DNA of 64,000 bases from Planctomyces sp. (GTDB lineage: Bacteria > Planctomycetota > Planctomycetia > Planctomycetales > Planctomycetaceae): contig JAEUIH010000005.1 of assembly GCA_016795105.1 (NCBI GenBank), forward strand, positions 191,483-255,482. The letters are read 5' to 3'. Positions 19,730 to 28,511 of the stretch are shown here, piece by piece (the first letter of the stretch is position 1; every line of letters starts with the position of its first letter). Both the position numbers and the translations under genes were made by a program. The notes under the pieces are model-generated. The model saw nothing but the letters and a program-made list of their open reading frames with translations, searched no databases and was not told the DNA's origin.

Positions 19730-20389
19730 TTGAAAGATTCTGCTCTGATCGAAGGGCTTCGTCGTCACGATCCGGCGGCGGTTAGGTATCTCAGCGAGTG
19801 CTGCCTGCCGACGGTCTGGCGATTTGCCTGCGCCCGGGTTCGGGGTGATCAGCATCTTGCTGAAGATATCCTCAGTGAGGCTGTGCTGGCACTTTTGAGA
19901 GCGGCGTCGGATGAGTCCATGGAGATCGGAAGTCCGATCAGCTGGCTTCGAACAGTAGTTGCGAACAAAGTTGCTGATCATTTTCGAGCAGCCGCAAGAG
20001 TACAGCATCTGATCGAACAGGCCAAACAGACGGTACCGGAATTGAATACACAGGATGCTGCCCAGCAACAGCAGCTCCTCGAACGGCGTCAGGAAGTTCG
20101 GCAGGTCCTGGACTCAATTCCGGACCAGGGACGACTGGCACTTGAATGGAAGTATGTTGACAGGCTCAGTGTTCGTGAAATCGCAGGGCGGCTGGATGTC
20201 ACTGAAAAAGCGGCCGAATCCATTTTGTTTCGAGCTCGAAACGAATTTCGGCAGCGAATGATCATGAAAGACAACGGTCACTCAGCGGAATGTTGTCCTC
20301 CGAGTGACAGTCAGAGTCGCTGTAGTCATCCGGATCAGCAGCAGGAGTCGCCTGCGGACCAGGCACGAGAGCGAGTCAGGCAAACGTGA
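19730..20389 (+). CDS. ECF-type RNA polymerase sigma factor
   Basis: A 219-residue protein. Region 2 (~8-85) shows HDPAAVRYL, the core-binding helix HLAEDILSEAVLALL and SWLRTVVANKVADHFR. Region 4 (~125-180) shows VLDSIPDQGRLALEWKYVDR followed by the helix-turn-helix LSVREIAGRLDVTEKAAESIL and RARNEFR. No regions 1 or 3 are present, as expected for ECF factors. A Cys/His/Ser/Gln-rich tail of ~40 residues follows region 4. The start is TTG at 19730, supported by GAGG at 19721-19724 with a 5-base spacer; no ATG lies in frame nearby. The next gene codes for a membrane protein in the position of an anti-sigma factor. Targets probably include this locus (inferred). Confidence 0.92.
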   Translation: MKDSALIEGLRRHDPAAVRYLSECCLPTVWRFACARVRGDQHLAEDILSEAVLALLRAASDESMEIGSPISWLRTVVANKVADHFRAAARVQHLIEQAKQTVPELNTQDAAQQQQLLERRQEVRQVLDSIPDQGRLALEWKYVDRLSVREIAGRLDVTEKAAESILFRARNEFRQRMIMKDNGHSAECCPPSDSQSRCSHPDQQQESPADQARERVRQT

Positions 20390-20542
20390 ACAGCAGTGAA
20401 ACGTGAACAGCGGTGAGCAGCCGTTGGGAAGTGTGAGGATGTCAGGGTCATTCGTTCGTGTAGTCAATTGTGGAACATGCTGGCGGGCTTAAGGCGAGCA
20501 ATCTCGTGGCGGGTTAGTGGAAATCGTTCAAAGAAATCAAAC

Positions 20543-23221
20543 ATGAACACGTCGGACAAAACACCCTCACAGAAACCGGGACCAGTCCGGAAACCAGTAT
20601 CAGCTCAGCACATGGCGTCCGGTGCGAATACCGGCACAAGTGCGAGCACGGGCAGAAGTGCGAGCACGGGGCTCTCTCTTGATTCGAATGAGGATCGAGA
20701 GTTGGAGGTGTTGCTGGCGGACGCACTGGATGCCGGGCCGATTCCGCATTCGCTGCTGCGGCGAATCGACGACATTGTTGAGGAAGAGTGGGGCGTTTCA
20801 CCGCGTTTGTCAGACAAACCAGGGGCGAGACTGCGACGGGGTCTGTCACGCGGAGCAGCGTTCCTGATGGGATTGCCTGTGGCTGCCGCGATCGTTGTGG
20901 CAGTTGTTGTGTTCTTTGTGCTTGAAAGTTCATCACCAGTCTACGCATGGTCTTCAATGGTCGACGCGCTGACACAAGCGGGATTCGTAAAGGCGGAGAG
21001 TAACGGTGTCGTTCGCTGGATGTGCCTTTCCGAACAGTTGGTTGGTGAAGACCGTGCGGAGTCTTCGTTTCTGATTGACGGCTCAAAGAACATTGTACTG
21101 CGACGCGATCGAGATGAATCACAGATTGAACGTCAACAACTGTCGGGGAGCGGTCTGAGTCGAGACAATCTGATGCTCGCATTCCTCGCATATCAGACGG
21201 ATCAGCAACTTTCAGATGTTCTTAGTGAGCCCATTCAGATTGTTGGTGAGCATTCAGATAGAATTGAAATCGAGAAGCAGGAACGCATCAGTTTGACCGT
21301 CGATGTGAAAGTGGGAGAGCATCAATCAACTGTTCTGTTTTTGATTGATCCTGCGACGGGGCTTCCGATCAGCAGTGAAGAAACCGGTTCGGAGTCAGGG
21401 ACTGGTGAATCGCGAAAAACTGCATGGACATTTTCAAAGGAAACCGCATCTGCTCGCGTCGCCGCAGTGTTTCCCAAAGATTTGCCCGTTATCGATGCAT
21501 CCGTCGTCGCAGCACTCGATGCAACTGGAAATACGAAACAGTCCAATAGCGCTGAGTCTGTTGCTCAGGCCGTGACATCGCAGAATTCCGGCTCAGGATC
21601 AGAGCCTACGCAGGCATCCTCGGGGGCTGACGGTCAAAATCCTGGAGTTGCTTCTGTAACAACCATTGGCCATTCCACGATGACAGGTGCAGCATCACAG
21701 TGGAAGCCTGTTGTGGTACATCCGGGAATGACTTTAAATCCGGTCAGGGATCTCGACATGATGCTGGAGCGTCTCTGGCAGGAGCATGGTGTACTGCCCG
21801 TGAATCCCGCAACAGAAGAAGAGCTGCTTCGGAGAGTTTACGTTGATCTGGCAGGACGAACACCCAGTGTTCCCGAAGTTCGCGACTACCTCAGAGACAC
21901 TTCTCCTCGCAAGTATGAACTCATTGTCGAGAAGCTTCTGAACAGCCCGGATCATTCAAGTCACCTTGCAGCACGATTCCGATCGTTTCTGATTCCCGAA
22001 GGAATCGACCTGGCAAACTTTGGCGGTATCGAAGCGTTTGAAAAGTGGCTTGCGGAACGATTCGAAAGTGGTGAACCCTACGACGAAACCGTCCGCAGTT
22101 TGTTGCTTGCGGAAGGACGACTTGTTCAGTCCGGCCCACTCCTGTTTTACTCTGCAACAAAGCTCGAGCCCGACCAGCTTGCAGGACGAACCGCTCGTGT
22201 TTTCCTTGGAATGCGGCTGGAATGTGCTCAGTGCCATGACCACCCCTTTGAACCCTGGACGCAGCAGGACTTTTGGGGATTTGCAGCATTCTTCGCGAGG
22301 ATTTCCCGACCAAAGGGAAAACTCGAAAATGTGTCCACAGTCATGCAGGTTCGCGATGTGAATCGTGGCGAAGTCTCAATGCCGGAATCGAAAGATTTCG
22401 TCGCCCCGAAATTCCTGAATTCGACAACCGACGTCACAACAGATGATGCCGTGGCACGCCGAAAGCAGTTGACAGACTGGCTGACTGGATCAGAGAACCC
22501 GTATTTCGCACGAGCGACTGTGAATCGAGTCTGGTCGATGTTGTTTGGTAAAGGAATCGTGGAACCGGTAGACGACTTTGGCGTTGGCAGCCCACCACTT
22601 TCTCCTGAGCTGATTGATCTGCTGGCAGGCCAGCTGATTCAGTCTAAGTTTGAGTTGAGATCGCTGTTCAGGACGATTGCTCTGTCGAAGGCCTATCGAC
22701 TTTCGAGCGGTGCGGAAGACGTCAATGAAGAGCGTCAAAAGTGGTTTGCTCAGATGAACGTCAAGATGCTTACGGCAGAGCAAGTCTACGACTGTATTAC
22801 AGTGGCGACCATGCCAGGCACATCTGCGACGGAGAATGTTGAAGGAGGGCTTGTTGCTCGATTTGGAAACAGTTCACGCGAACAGTTTCTCCGGGACTTC
22901 CGAACACCGTCCGGCCGATCGACTGAATATCAGGGAGGAATTCCTCAGGCATTAACTCTGATGAACGGTGGTCTGGTAGACAGTGCGACGGGGCTTCAGT
23001 CGAGCGGACTTCTGAAGTCCATCGAAGCGCCGTTCTTCAACACAGAACAGCGACTCGAGATACTCTACTTTGCCACTCTGGCAAGACCACCCAAACCCGC
23101 CGAACAACAGATGCTGGATGAATACATCACAGATGGTTTGTCCGGACCTGAACTCAGGGAAGCACTCTCGGATGTGCTTTGGGCGCTATTGAACAGTGCT
23201 GAATTTTCCATGAATCATTAA
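20543..23221 (+). CDS. Membrane-anchored DUF1549/DUF1553 protein, possible anti-sigma fusion
   Basis: About 892 residues. Residues 1-100 are cytoplasmic-like, with Ala/Ser/Thr/Gly repeats (TGTSASTGRSASTG) and a helical stretch (LEVLLADALDAGPIP). A single transmembrane helix spans ~105-133. An exported domain (~135-400) is rich in Ser. DUF1549 follows at ~405-600, with CAQCHDHP at 561-568, then DUF1553 at ~640-885 (NPYFARATVNRVW, FGKGIVEPVDDFG). Most relatives carry an N-terminal cytochrome c; none is seen here. Position behind the sigma factor plus the cytoplasmic N-terminus and single helix suggests a membrane sensor/anti-sigma role, which is inference. The start is uncertain: TTG 20468 and ATG 20477 are alternatives and none has a clear ribosome-binding site. 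Confidence 0.85.
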   Translation: MNTSDKTPSQKPGPVRKPVSAQHMASGANTGTSASTGRSASTGLSLDSNEDRELEVLLADALDAGPIPHSLLRRIDDIVEEEWGVSPRLSDKPGARLRRGLSRGAAFLMGLPVAAAIVVAVVVFFVLESSSPVYAWSSMVDALTQAGFVKAESNGVVRWMCLSEQLVGEDRAESSFLIDGSKNIVLRRDRDESQIERQQLSGSGLSRDNLMLAFLAYQTDQQLSDVLSEPIQIVGEHSDRIEIEKQERISLTVDVKVGEHQSTVLFLIDPATGLPISSEETGSESGTGESRKTAWTFSKETASARVAAVFPKDLPVIDASVVAALDATGNTKQSNSAESVAQAVTSQNSGSGSEPTQASSGADGQNPGVASVTTIGHSTMTGAASQWKPVVVHPGMTLNPVRDLDMMLERLWQEHGVLPVNPATEEELLRRVYVDLAGRTPSVPEVRDYLRDTSPRKYELIVEKLLNSPDHSSHLAARFRSFLIPEGIDLANFGGIEAFEKWLAERFESGEPYDETVRSLLLAEGRLVQSGPLLFYSATKLEPDQLAGRTARVFLGMRLECAQCHDHPFEPWTQQDFWGFAAFFARISRPKGKLENVSTVMQVRDVNRGEVSMPESKDFVAPKFLNSTTDVTTDDAVARRKQLTDWLTGSENPYFARATVNRVWSMLFGKGIVEPVDDFGVGSPPLSPELIDLLAGQLIQSKFELRSLFRTIALSKAYRLSSGAEDVNEERQKWFAQMNVKMLTAEQVYDCITVATMPGTSATENVEGGLVARFGNSSREQFLRDFRTPSGRSTEYQGGIPQALTLMNGGLVDSATGLQSSGLLKSIEAPFFNTEQRLEILYFATLARPPKPAEQQMLDEYITDGLSGPELREALSDVLWALLNSAEFSMNH

Positions 23222-23241
23222 CCCCTGCCGGAGTGATAATC

Positions 23242-24576
23242 ATGCATCCAAAACAAAATCGCAGACGCTGGATCGGATCGCTGGCTGCCAGTATCGCTGG
23301 TGTAAGTGCCAGTGGATGGTTTCCCCTGTTTGCTCAGGAACAGATTGAACAGGCCAAAAGGACGTCGCGTCATGTCATCCTGTTATGGATGAGTGGCGGT
23401 CCATCTCAGACTGACACCTGGGACCTGAAGCCCGGTCATGCAAATGGCGGGGAGTTTAAGGAAATTCAGACGGCCGCCCCCGGACTTCGCTTCAGTGAGC
23501 ACCTTCCAAAGCTGGCGGCGCTGGGAGACAAACTTGGAGTGATCCGCGGACTCTCCACACGTGAAGGAGATCACGGTCGCGGAACCTATCTGATGCGTAC
23601 GGGGCACCTTCCCGGAAGTCCCGTACGATACCCGTGCATTGGAAGTTCGGTGGCCAATCAATTGGGTGCTGCCCCTGACGGGCTGCCCGGCTGCATCAGC
23701 GTTGGAGCCTTCCGGACATTCAACGAAGATGCATTTAGTCCCGGATTTCTTGGACCGCGGCTTCAGCCATTGATGGTGGGCGCTTCGGATATGCCCGGTG
23801 CGACCATGAATGGTGCAGACGGGTTTCCACAACTGAGAGTTCAGGGAATGAATCGTCCGGAAAGGGTCACCGAAACTCGTATGGAGAAACGGTTGACGAT
23901 GTGGAAGAACCTGCAGTCCGGCTTCCTGGAAACTCATCGCACTGGAGCTGCGAAAACTCACAACATGATCTACGAAAACGCCGTGCGTCTGATGAACAGC
24001 GAGGATGCCCGCGCTTTTGATCTGTCCGGCGAGCCACCGGAACTTCGAGAGGCATATGGCAGAACCGTCTTCGGTCAGGGATGCCTGCTTGCACGACGGT
24101 TGATTGAACACGGTGTCTCTTTTATTGAAGTATCTCTGGGCACCAGCAGCGGTGGAGCTGGCTGGGATACTCATTCAGACAATTTTAACGCTGTGCGAGC
24201 TCTCTCAACTGAACTGGACAATGGCTGGGCAACTCTCATGACGGATCTGGCAGACAGAGGGCTTCTGGAATCCACGACAATACTCTGGATGGGTGAATTC
24301 GGCCGAACCCCTCAAATCAATGGAAGTGTTGGCAGAGACCACTTCCCGAATGCCTGGTCCGCTGTCCTTGCAGGAGGGGGAATCGCAGGCGGACAGGCTT
24401 ATGGAAAGACGAGCGAAAGTGGAGTTGATGTCGTTGATGGGATGATGACCGCAGAAGACCTGCTGGCAACATTGTGCCAGGCGTCGGGCATTGATCCAAA
24501 GAAGACGCAACTTGATGATAACGGTCGGCCAACTCGAATTACAGAAGGCACAGCCGTCACTGCCCTGCTTTCCTGA
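23242..24576 (+). CDS. DUF1501 (sulfatase-like) exported protein
   Basis: A 444-residue protein of the DUF1501 family, the usual partner of DUF1549/DUF1553 proteins in planctomycetes. The N-terminus has a twin-arginine-type signal (NRRRWIGSLAASIAGVSASG), so it is probably exported folded. Typical family segments are VILLWMSGGPSQTDTWDLKP, LSTREGDHGRGTYLMRTGH, WDTHSDNF and LWMGEFGRTPQINGSVGRDH, which hold the conserved metal-ligand-like Asp, His and Glu of an alkaline-phosphatase-like fold. ATG 23242 is preceded by GGAG at 23229-23232 with a 9-base spacer, favouring it over GTG 23233. The gap to the previous gene is 20 bases, so the two are co-transcribed. Substrate unknown. Confidence 0.9.
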   Translation: MHPKQNRRRWIGSLAASIAGVSASGWFPLFAQEQIEQAKRTSRHVILLWMSGGPSQTDTWDLKPGHANGGEFKEIQTAAPGLRFSEHLPKLAALGDKLGVIRGLSTREGDHGRGTYLMRTGHLPGSPVRYPCIGSSVANQLGAAPDGLPGCISVGAFRTFNEDAFSPGFLGPRLQPLMVGASDMPGATMNGADGFPQLRVQGMNRPERVTETRMEKRLTMWKNLQSGFLETHRTGAAKTHNMIYENAVRLMNSEDARAFDLSGEPPELREAYGRTVFGQGCLLARRLIEHGVSFIEVSLGTSSGGAGWDTHSDNFNAVRALSTELDNGWATLMTDLADRGLLESTTILWMGEFGRTPQINGSVGRDHFPNAWSAVLAGGGIAGGQAYGKTSESGVDVVDGMMTAEDLLATLCQASGIDPKKTQLDDNGRPTRITEGTAVTALLS

Positions 24577-24640
24577 CTGTGCCCTGCTTTCCTGACTGTG
24601 CCCTGCTTTCCTGACTGTGCCCGGCTTTCTTAACTGCGCC
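24558..24640 (+). repeat. 19-bp tandem repeat spanning a stop codon
   Basis: A unit reading CTGACTGTGCCCTGCTTTC is repeated about three to four times, with decay at the right end. The left-most copy overlaps the last codons and the stop of the DUF1501 gene, so each unit repeats the gene's 3' end including TGA. It probably arose by local slippage duplication. Confidence 0.85.
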
Positions 24641-24663
24641 GCCGGATGGGCAAGAGTAAAATC

Positions 24664-26325
24664 ATGACAACCAATCTCAGACACCGAATTGCACTGCACC
24701 GCATCAGAGTTCATTGTCTTCCGACAGTGCTCCTGCTGCTGACAGTATGCAGTTGCTCTCAACAAACCGTAACTGCCTGCGATGAACAATCCACGGAGAC
24801 CTGGTCCGTACCGGTCGAGTCATTGGCTGTTCCGCAGGCGAATCCGCAGATGATCATGACTGAAACGGCCGAACCGGTCCCACAGGTCACCCCGGCAGCC
24901 CGCTTACCTCAATATCAGCTGGAACAGCAGTATGATTCCCCCGACGAACCAGTGGATTCTCCAGTTGTCCGATTTCTGCTGACGACACCTGGTCGTCCGT
25001 TGCTGGTCGAGGTGTCCGTGTTTGTGGACGGGCTTCCCTTCCGTGCTCAACGTGAACTGCGAATCGTGGAATTATTAAAATCATCAACGGAACCGGTAGT
25101 TCCAGAAATCGCAGAACCCGTGCCCGGCTCCGAAACACAATCAGCCGCTGACCCAGCAGCCCAGCCTGCAACCGAACCAACAACTGAAGCAACAACCCAA
25201 GCAACAACTGCGCCGGTGATGACCGACATCGAACGATTCCGGCGATACGTGAAGGAATCCGGAGCTGTTCCTGACGCCAGTGAAGCGCGATGGTTTCTTT
25301 CGAACTGGGTGGACGGACCAGAAGTGCTGTTTCTGCAGGATCATTTTCAGCGATTTCGAGCTGACCAGCAGCCATTGTTCACAGTTCTTGATCGGGATCT
25401 TGATGGACGGATTTCTGCTGAAGAGATTGAGGACGCTCTCAGGACAATTGAGACCTGTGATTTGAATCGTGACGACATCGTTGAATCAACGGAGATCTCC
25501 AGAGCCGCCACATCGCCCGCGAACTGGCGACCCTCGTCGAAGAGCTATGTCGCACTCATTCGAGTTCCAAACGGTCAGATCCCAGCGGATTTACTGTCTC
25601 GATTAATAACGTCCTGCGGAGGCGCTGAGGCGGACCCTGCACAATGGTCGACGATCGACTTAAATGGAGATGGACAACTGGACGAATCAGAACAGAAATC
25701 TCTTCAGACTCGGGCAGTGGATCTGGGACTTCGAATTGACTTTACTTCGAACCAGCCGGATCAGTCTCGCCTTTCGATCGTTTCCGATGGTGAATTACTA
25801 CGTGATTTGAAACATGAGACCGTCATCAGCGGAACAACGATTTCTTTAAACTCTCCGGGATACTCGCTTGAACTGTCAGCCGTTCAGAGAACCGGTTCCG
25901 ATCAGATTTCACTGGGTTGCATCAACGATGGACATGCATTACTCCCGGATGTTGATCCCGACGGTGACGGACGATTGACCATTCGGGAACGCCGAACATT
26001 TCTGCAGCGACTGACCGCATTCGACTTGAATCGCGACGGTTCAATCTCAAAGGACGAGTGTCGTCCGGTGATTCGGTTGTGCGTTGGACTTGGGCCAACA
26101 GTGCATGAACCATTAAGTCGACTGCGTCGAACAGGAGATTCGAGTCAGAATTCTGCAGAGGCACCGGCAGTCGCCGGCCCGGAATGGTTTCTTGAGATGG
26201 ACAAGAACCGAGACTTCGATCTGACTCGCAAAGAGTTCCCGGGCACGGACGAACAGTTTCAAAAGCTCGACAGCGATCAGGACGGGCTTGTCAGTGCTCA
26301 GGAAGCGACCAGCGCGGAATTCTGA
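24664..26325 (+). CDS. Secreted EF-hand repeat protein, possible lipoprotein
   Basis: About 553 residues. The N-terminus has an Arg/His-rich stretch, a hydrophobic segment (LPTVLLLLTVCSC) and a lipobox-like cysteine, so it is exported and perhaps lipid-anchored. A Thr/Glu/Ala-rich linker follows (TEPTTEATTQATTAP). Seven EF-hand-like loops begin near residues 242 (DRDLDGRISAEE), 265 (DLNRDDIVESTE), 332 (DLNGDGQLDESE), 431 (DPDGDGRLT), 453 (DLNRDGSISKDE), 513 (DKNRDFDLTRKE) and 536 (DSDQDGLVSAQE). They predict calcium binding outside the cytoplasm. ATG at 24646 is an alternative start. It closes the sigma-factor block and probably belongs to the same unit as DUF1501. Confidence 0.85.
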   Translation: MTTNLRHRIALHRIRVHCLPTVLLLLTVCSCSQQTVTACDEQSTETWSVPVESLAVPQANPQMIMTETAEPVPQVTPAARLPQYQLEQQYDSPDEPVDSPVVRFLLTTPGRPLLVEVSVFVDGLPFRAQRELRIVELLKSSTEPVVPEIAEPVPGSETQSAADPAAQPATEPTTEATTQATTAPVMTDIERFRRYVKESGAVPDASEARWFLSNWVDGPEVLFLQDHFQRFRADQQPLFTVLDRDLDGRISAEEIEDALRTIETCDLNRDDIVESTEISRAATSPANWRPSSKSYVALIRVPNGQIPADLLSRLITSCGGAEADPAQWSTIDLNGDGQLDESEQKSLQTRAVDLGLRIDFTSNQPDQSRLSIVSDGELLRDLKHETVISGTTISLNSPGYSLELSAVQRTGSDQISLGCINDGHALLPDVDPDGDGRLTIRERRTFLQRLTAFDLNRDGSISKDECRPVIRLCVGLGPTVHEPLSRLRRTGDSSQNSAEAPAVAGPEWFLEMDKNRDFDLTRKEFPGTDEQFQKLDSDQDGLVSAQEATSAEF

Positions 26326-26372
26326 AGACAGAACCAGAACATCAAAGCAAATCCAGCAATGGGATCTATCAG

Positions 26373-27464
26373 ATGAATCGATTCGAATCACAAATCGCCG
26401 GTGAACATCGCGGCAGCGACAATGGCCGTCCAAAGACTGCACGGCTGGAATCGTCGGAAGAGGTCGCGGCCGCGGTCGATCGAATGCACGAACAGTTTAC
26501 CGAACTCCGAAGACAAATCGCAGGTGTGATTGTGGGGCAGGATGAGGTTTCTGAGCAGTTGCTGATTGCCATGCTTTGTCGCGGGCACTGCATTCTTCAG
26601 GGGATGCCGGGGCTCGCCAAGACCATGCTGGTCTCAACAATTGCTTCCCTGATTGACCTGCGATTCAGGCGAGTTCAGTTTACTCCGGACCTGATGCCCG
26701 GCGACATAACAGGAACCGAAGTGCTGCAGGAAGATCACACGACTGGACGCCGAGTGTTTCAGTTTGTGGAAGGTCCTCTGTTTGGCAACGTGATCCTCGC
26801 CGACGAAATCAATCGTACTCCTCCTAAAACTCAAAGCGCTTTGCTGGAAGCTATGCAGGAGCGGCAGCTGACCGTTTGCGGCAAGACATACGCGCTACCG
26901 GATCCGTTCTTCGTACTGGCAACACAAAATCCGGTTGAAACGGAAGGAACCTATCCACTACCTGAAGCTCAGCTGGACCGATTCCTGCTGAAGGTTCATG
27001 TGCGGTACCCAACTCGAGACGAAGAACGAGAGATCGCTCGACGCCAGACAACTGACTATTCATTCCGAACAGGTCGAGTTCTGAACATTGAAGACATGCA
27101 CCGGATGCAGTCACTCGTAAGAAACGTAATTGTGGCTGATCACGTTTACGATGCCGCTCTTGATCTGGTCAGAGGGACTCGACCCGACGAAGGTTCGATG
27201 CCGGCCGATCTGCAGAGTCTTGTTCAATGGGGAGCTGGTCCGCGTGCGACAATCGCAGTGTTGCTTGCTGCAAAGGCACGAGCATTACTCAACCGACGCT
27301 GTCACGCCACTGTTGCTGACATAGAAGCTGTTGCACTGCCGGTCCTCAGACACCGCGTAATTCTTACATTTAATGCAGAAGCCGCCGGAATCGATGCTGA
27401 TACCGTGTTGAATCGAATCATTTCAAACACGAAATCTCTGCACCGTTCCGAAAAGTCTGTTTAA
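26373..27464 (+). CDS. MoxR-family AAA+ ATPase
   Basis: A 363-residue MoxR-type ATPase. Residues ~50-65 contain VIVGQDEVSEQLLIAML. The Walker A loop is GMPGLAKT (~76-83). Walker B is VILADEINR (~140-148), followed by QSALLEAMQERQLTV. Sensor 1 is ATQNPVE, and an arginine-finger region with EGTYPLPEAQLDRF follows. The C-terminal lid is the AAA_lid_2 type. MoxR proteins act as chaperones that help mature or insert metal cofactors in partner complexes with VWA proteins. Here the partners follow directly (DUF58, two VWA membrane proteins). The N-terminal ~45 residues are charged and longer than usual. It starts a large co-directional unit 47 bases after the EF-hand gene. Confidence 0.95.
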   Translation: MNRFESQIAGEHRGSDNGRPKTARLESSEEVAAAVDRMHEQFTELRRQIAGVIVGQDEVSEQLLIAMLCRGHCILQGMPGLAKTMLVSTIASLIDLRFRRVQFTPDLMPGDITGTEVLQEDHTTGRRVFQFVEGPLFGNVILADEINRTPPKTQSALLEAMQERQLTVCGKTYALPDPFFVLATQNPVETEGTYPLPEAQLDRFLLKVHVRYPTRDEEREIARRQTTDYSFRTGRVLNIEDMHRMQSLVRNVIVADHVYDAALDLVRGTRPDEGSMPADLQSLVQWGAGPRATIAVLLAAKARALLNRRCHATVADIEAVALPVLRHRVILTFNAEAAGIDADTVLNRIISNTKSLHRSEKSV

Positions 27465-27515
27465 GTCTTCAAATGTTTAGGTCCTCAACCCTTTAAGTCC
27501 TCAACCGTCTTTGGC
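27461..27515 (+). repeat. Short imperfect direct repeats between moxR and DUF58 genes
   Basis: Three imperfect copies of a TTTAAGTCCTCAA-like sequence follow the MoxR stop codon. They are A/T-richer than the surroundings. No function is visible; they lie in the only sizeable gap (90 bases) near the start of the operon. Confidence 0.6.
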
Positions 27516-27554
27516 AACAACGGTCATCAGAGTTCTGAAAGATCAATCACTGCG

Positions 27555-28511
27555 ATGTTCAGCTTCTTCAAATCTCTGCGAAAACCTGAGCCGGTCGCCA
27601 GCGTTCCTCGGCAGGGATATTCGTCGGAGCTGGTCGATCCTCGCGTCATGCAGCAAATCGGCGGTCTGGAACTGCTTTCGAGAAACGTTGTCGATGGACT
27701 TCTCGCCGGCAAGCACCGTTCAACGACCAAAGGCGGGTGCTGCGAATTTGCTCAGCACAGACAATATGCCGCAGGTGATGAGATTCGTCAGATTGACTGG
27801 CAGGTTTATGCGAGAAATGACAAGTACTTCATTCGGCAGTTTGAAGAAGAAACCAACCTGCATGCTGTGATCGCAGTGGATACCAGCGGGTCCATGAAGT
27901 TCCGGCTTTCAACCCACAGTAAGCTCGAACATGCGAAACGTGGCGCTGCCTGTCTGGCAAGACTGCTTCTGCGGCAGAGAGACGCTGTCGGAATCGCGGT
28001 CCTGAACGAGCAGAATCCGTACTTCGTGCAACCCAAACAAAGTGCAGCGCATCTACGAGTTATTCTCTCGGCTCTGACTGCGGCAGAAGCTTCCAGTGGT
28101 GGTTCGCTGTCGCTCCAGATTCGCGGCATGCTGCCTCGGATGAAACGGCGAGGGTTGTTTATCCTGTTTTCGGACTGCTTTGGCGATCTGGATGAACTGG
28201 CTGGAGCTTTGAAAGTTGCCAGAGCGCGTGGTCATGATGTTATGGTGATGCATGTGCTGGCACCGGAAGAAATTCACTTCGATTTTCGTCGATGGTCATC
28301 ATTTCAGTCGCTGGAAATGAGTGGTCATCGAGTCAGTCTGGATCCCGCCGCGATTCGAGATGAGTATCTTCGAAGAATGCAGATATTTCTTGATCGGTTA
28401 CAGGCGTTGGTCACTGGGCTCGGGGGCGACTATGTTCGGATGGTAACAAATCACGATCTTGGTGAATCTCTCGGCTGGTTCCTGAGGCAACGAGCAGCAA
28501 GGAGCAGGTGA
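27555..28511 (+). CDS. DUF58 domain protein
   Basis: A 318-residue cytoplasmic protein. The DUF58 signature lies at ~65-100 (GGCCEFAQHRQYAAGDEIRQ, IDWQVYARND, IRQFEEE). It continues into a VWA-like core with the metal-site motif DTSGSM at ~110, then RLLLRQRDAVGIAV and a C-terminal Rossmann-like part ending in a predicted amphipathic region. DUF58 proteins sit almost always beside MoxR ATPases. The stop overlaps the GTG start of the next gene, so translation is coupled. Function within the complex is unknown beyond this association. Confidence 0.93.
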   Translation: MFSFFKSLRKPEPVASVPRQGYSSELVDPRVMQQIGGLELLSRNVVDGLLAGKHRSTTKGGCCEFAQHRQYAAGDEIRQIDWQVYARNDKYFIRQFEEETNLHAVIAVDTSGSMKFRLSTHSKLEHAKRGAACLARLLLRQRDAVGIAVLNEQNPYFVQPKQSAAHLRVILSALTAAEASSGGSLSLQIRGMLPRMKRRGLFILFSDCFGDLDELAGALKVARARGHDVMVMHVLAPEEIHFDFRRWSSFQSLEMSGHRVSLDPAAIRDEYLRRMQIFLDRLQALVTGLGGDYVRMVTNHDLGESLGWFLRQRAARSR

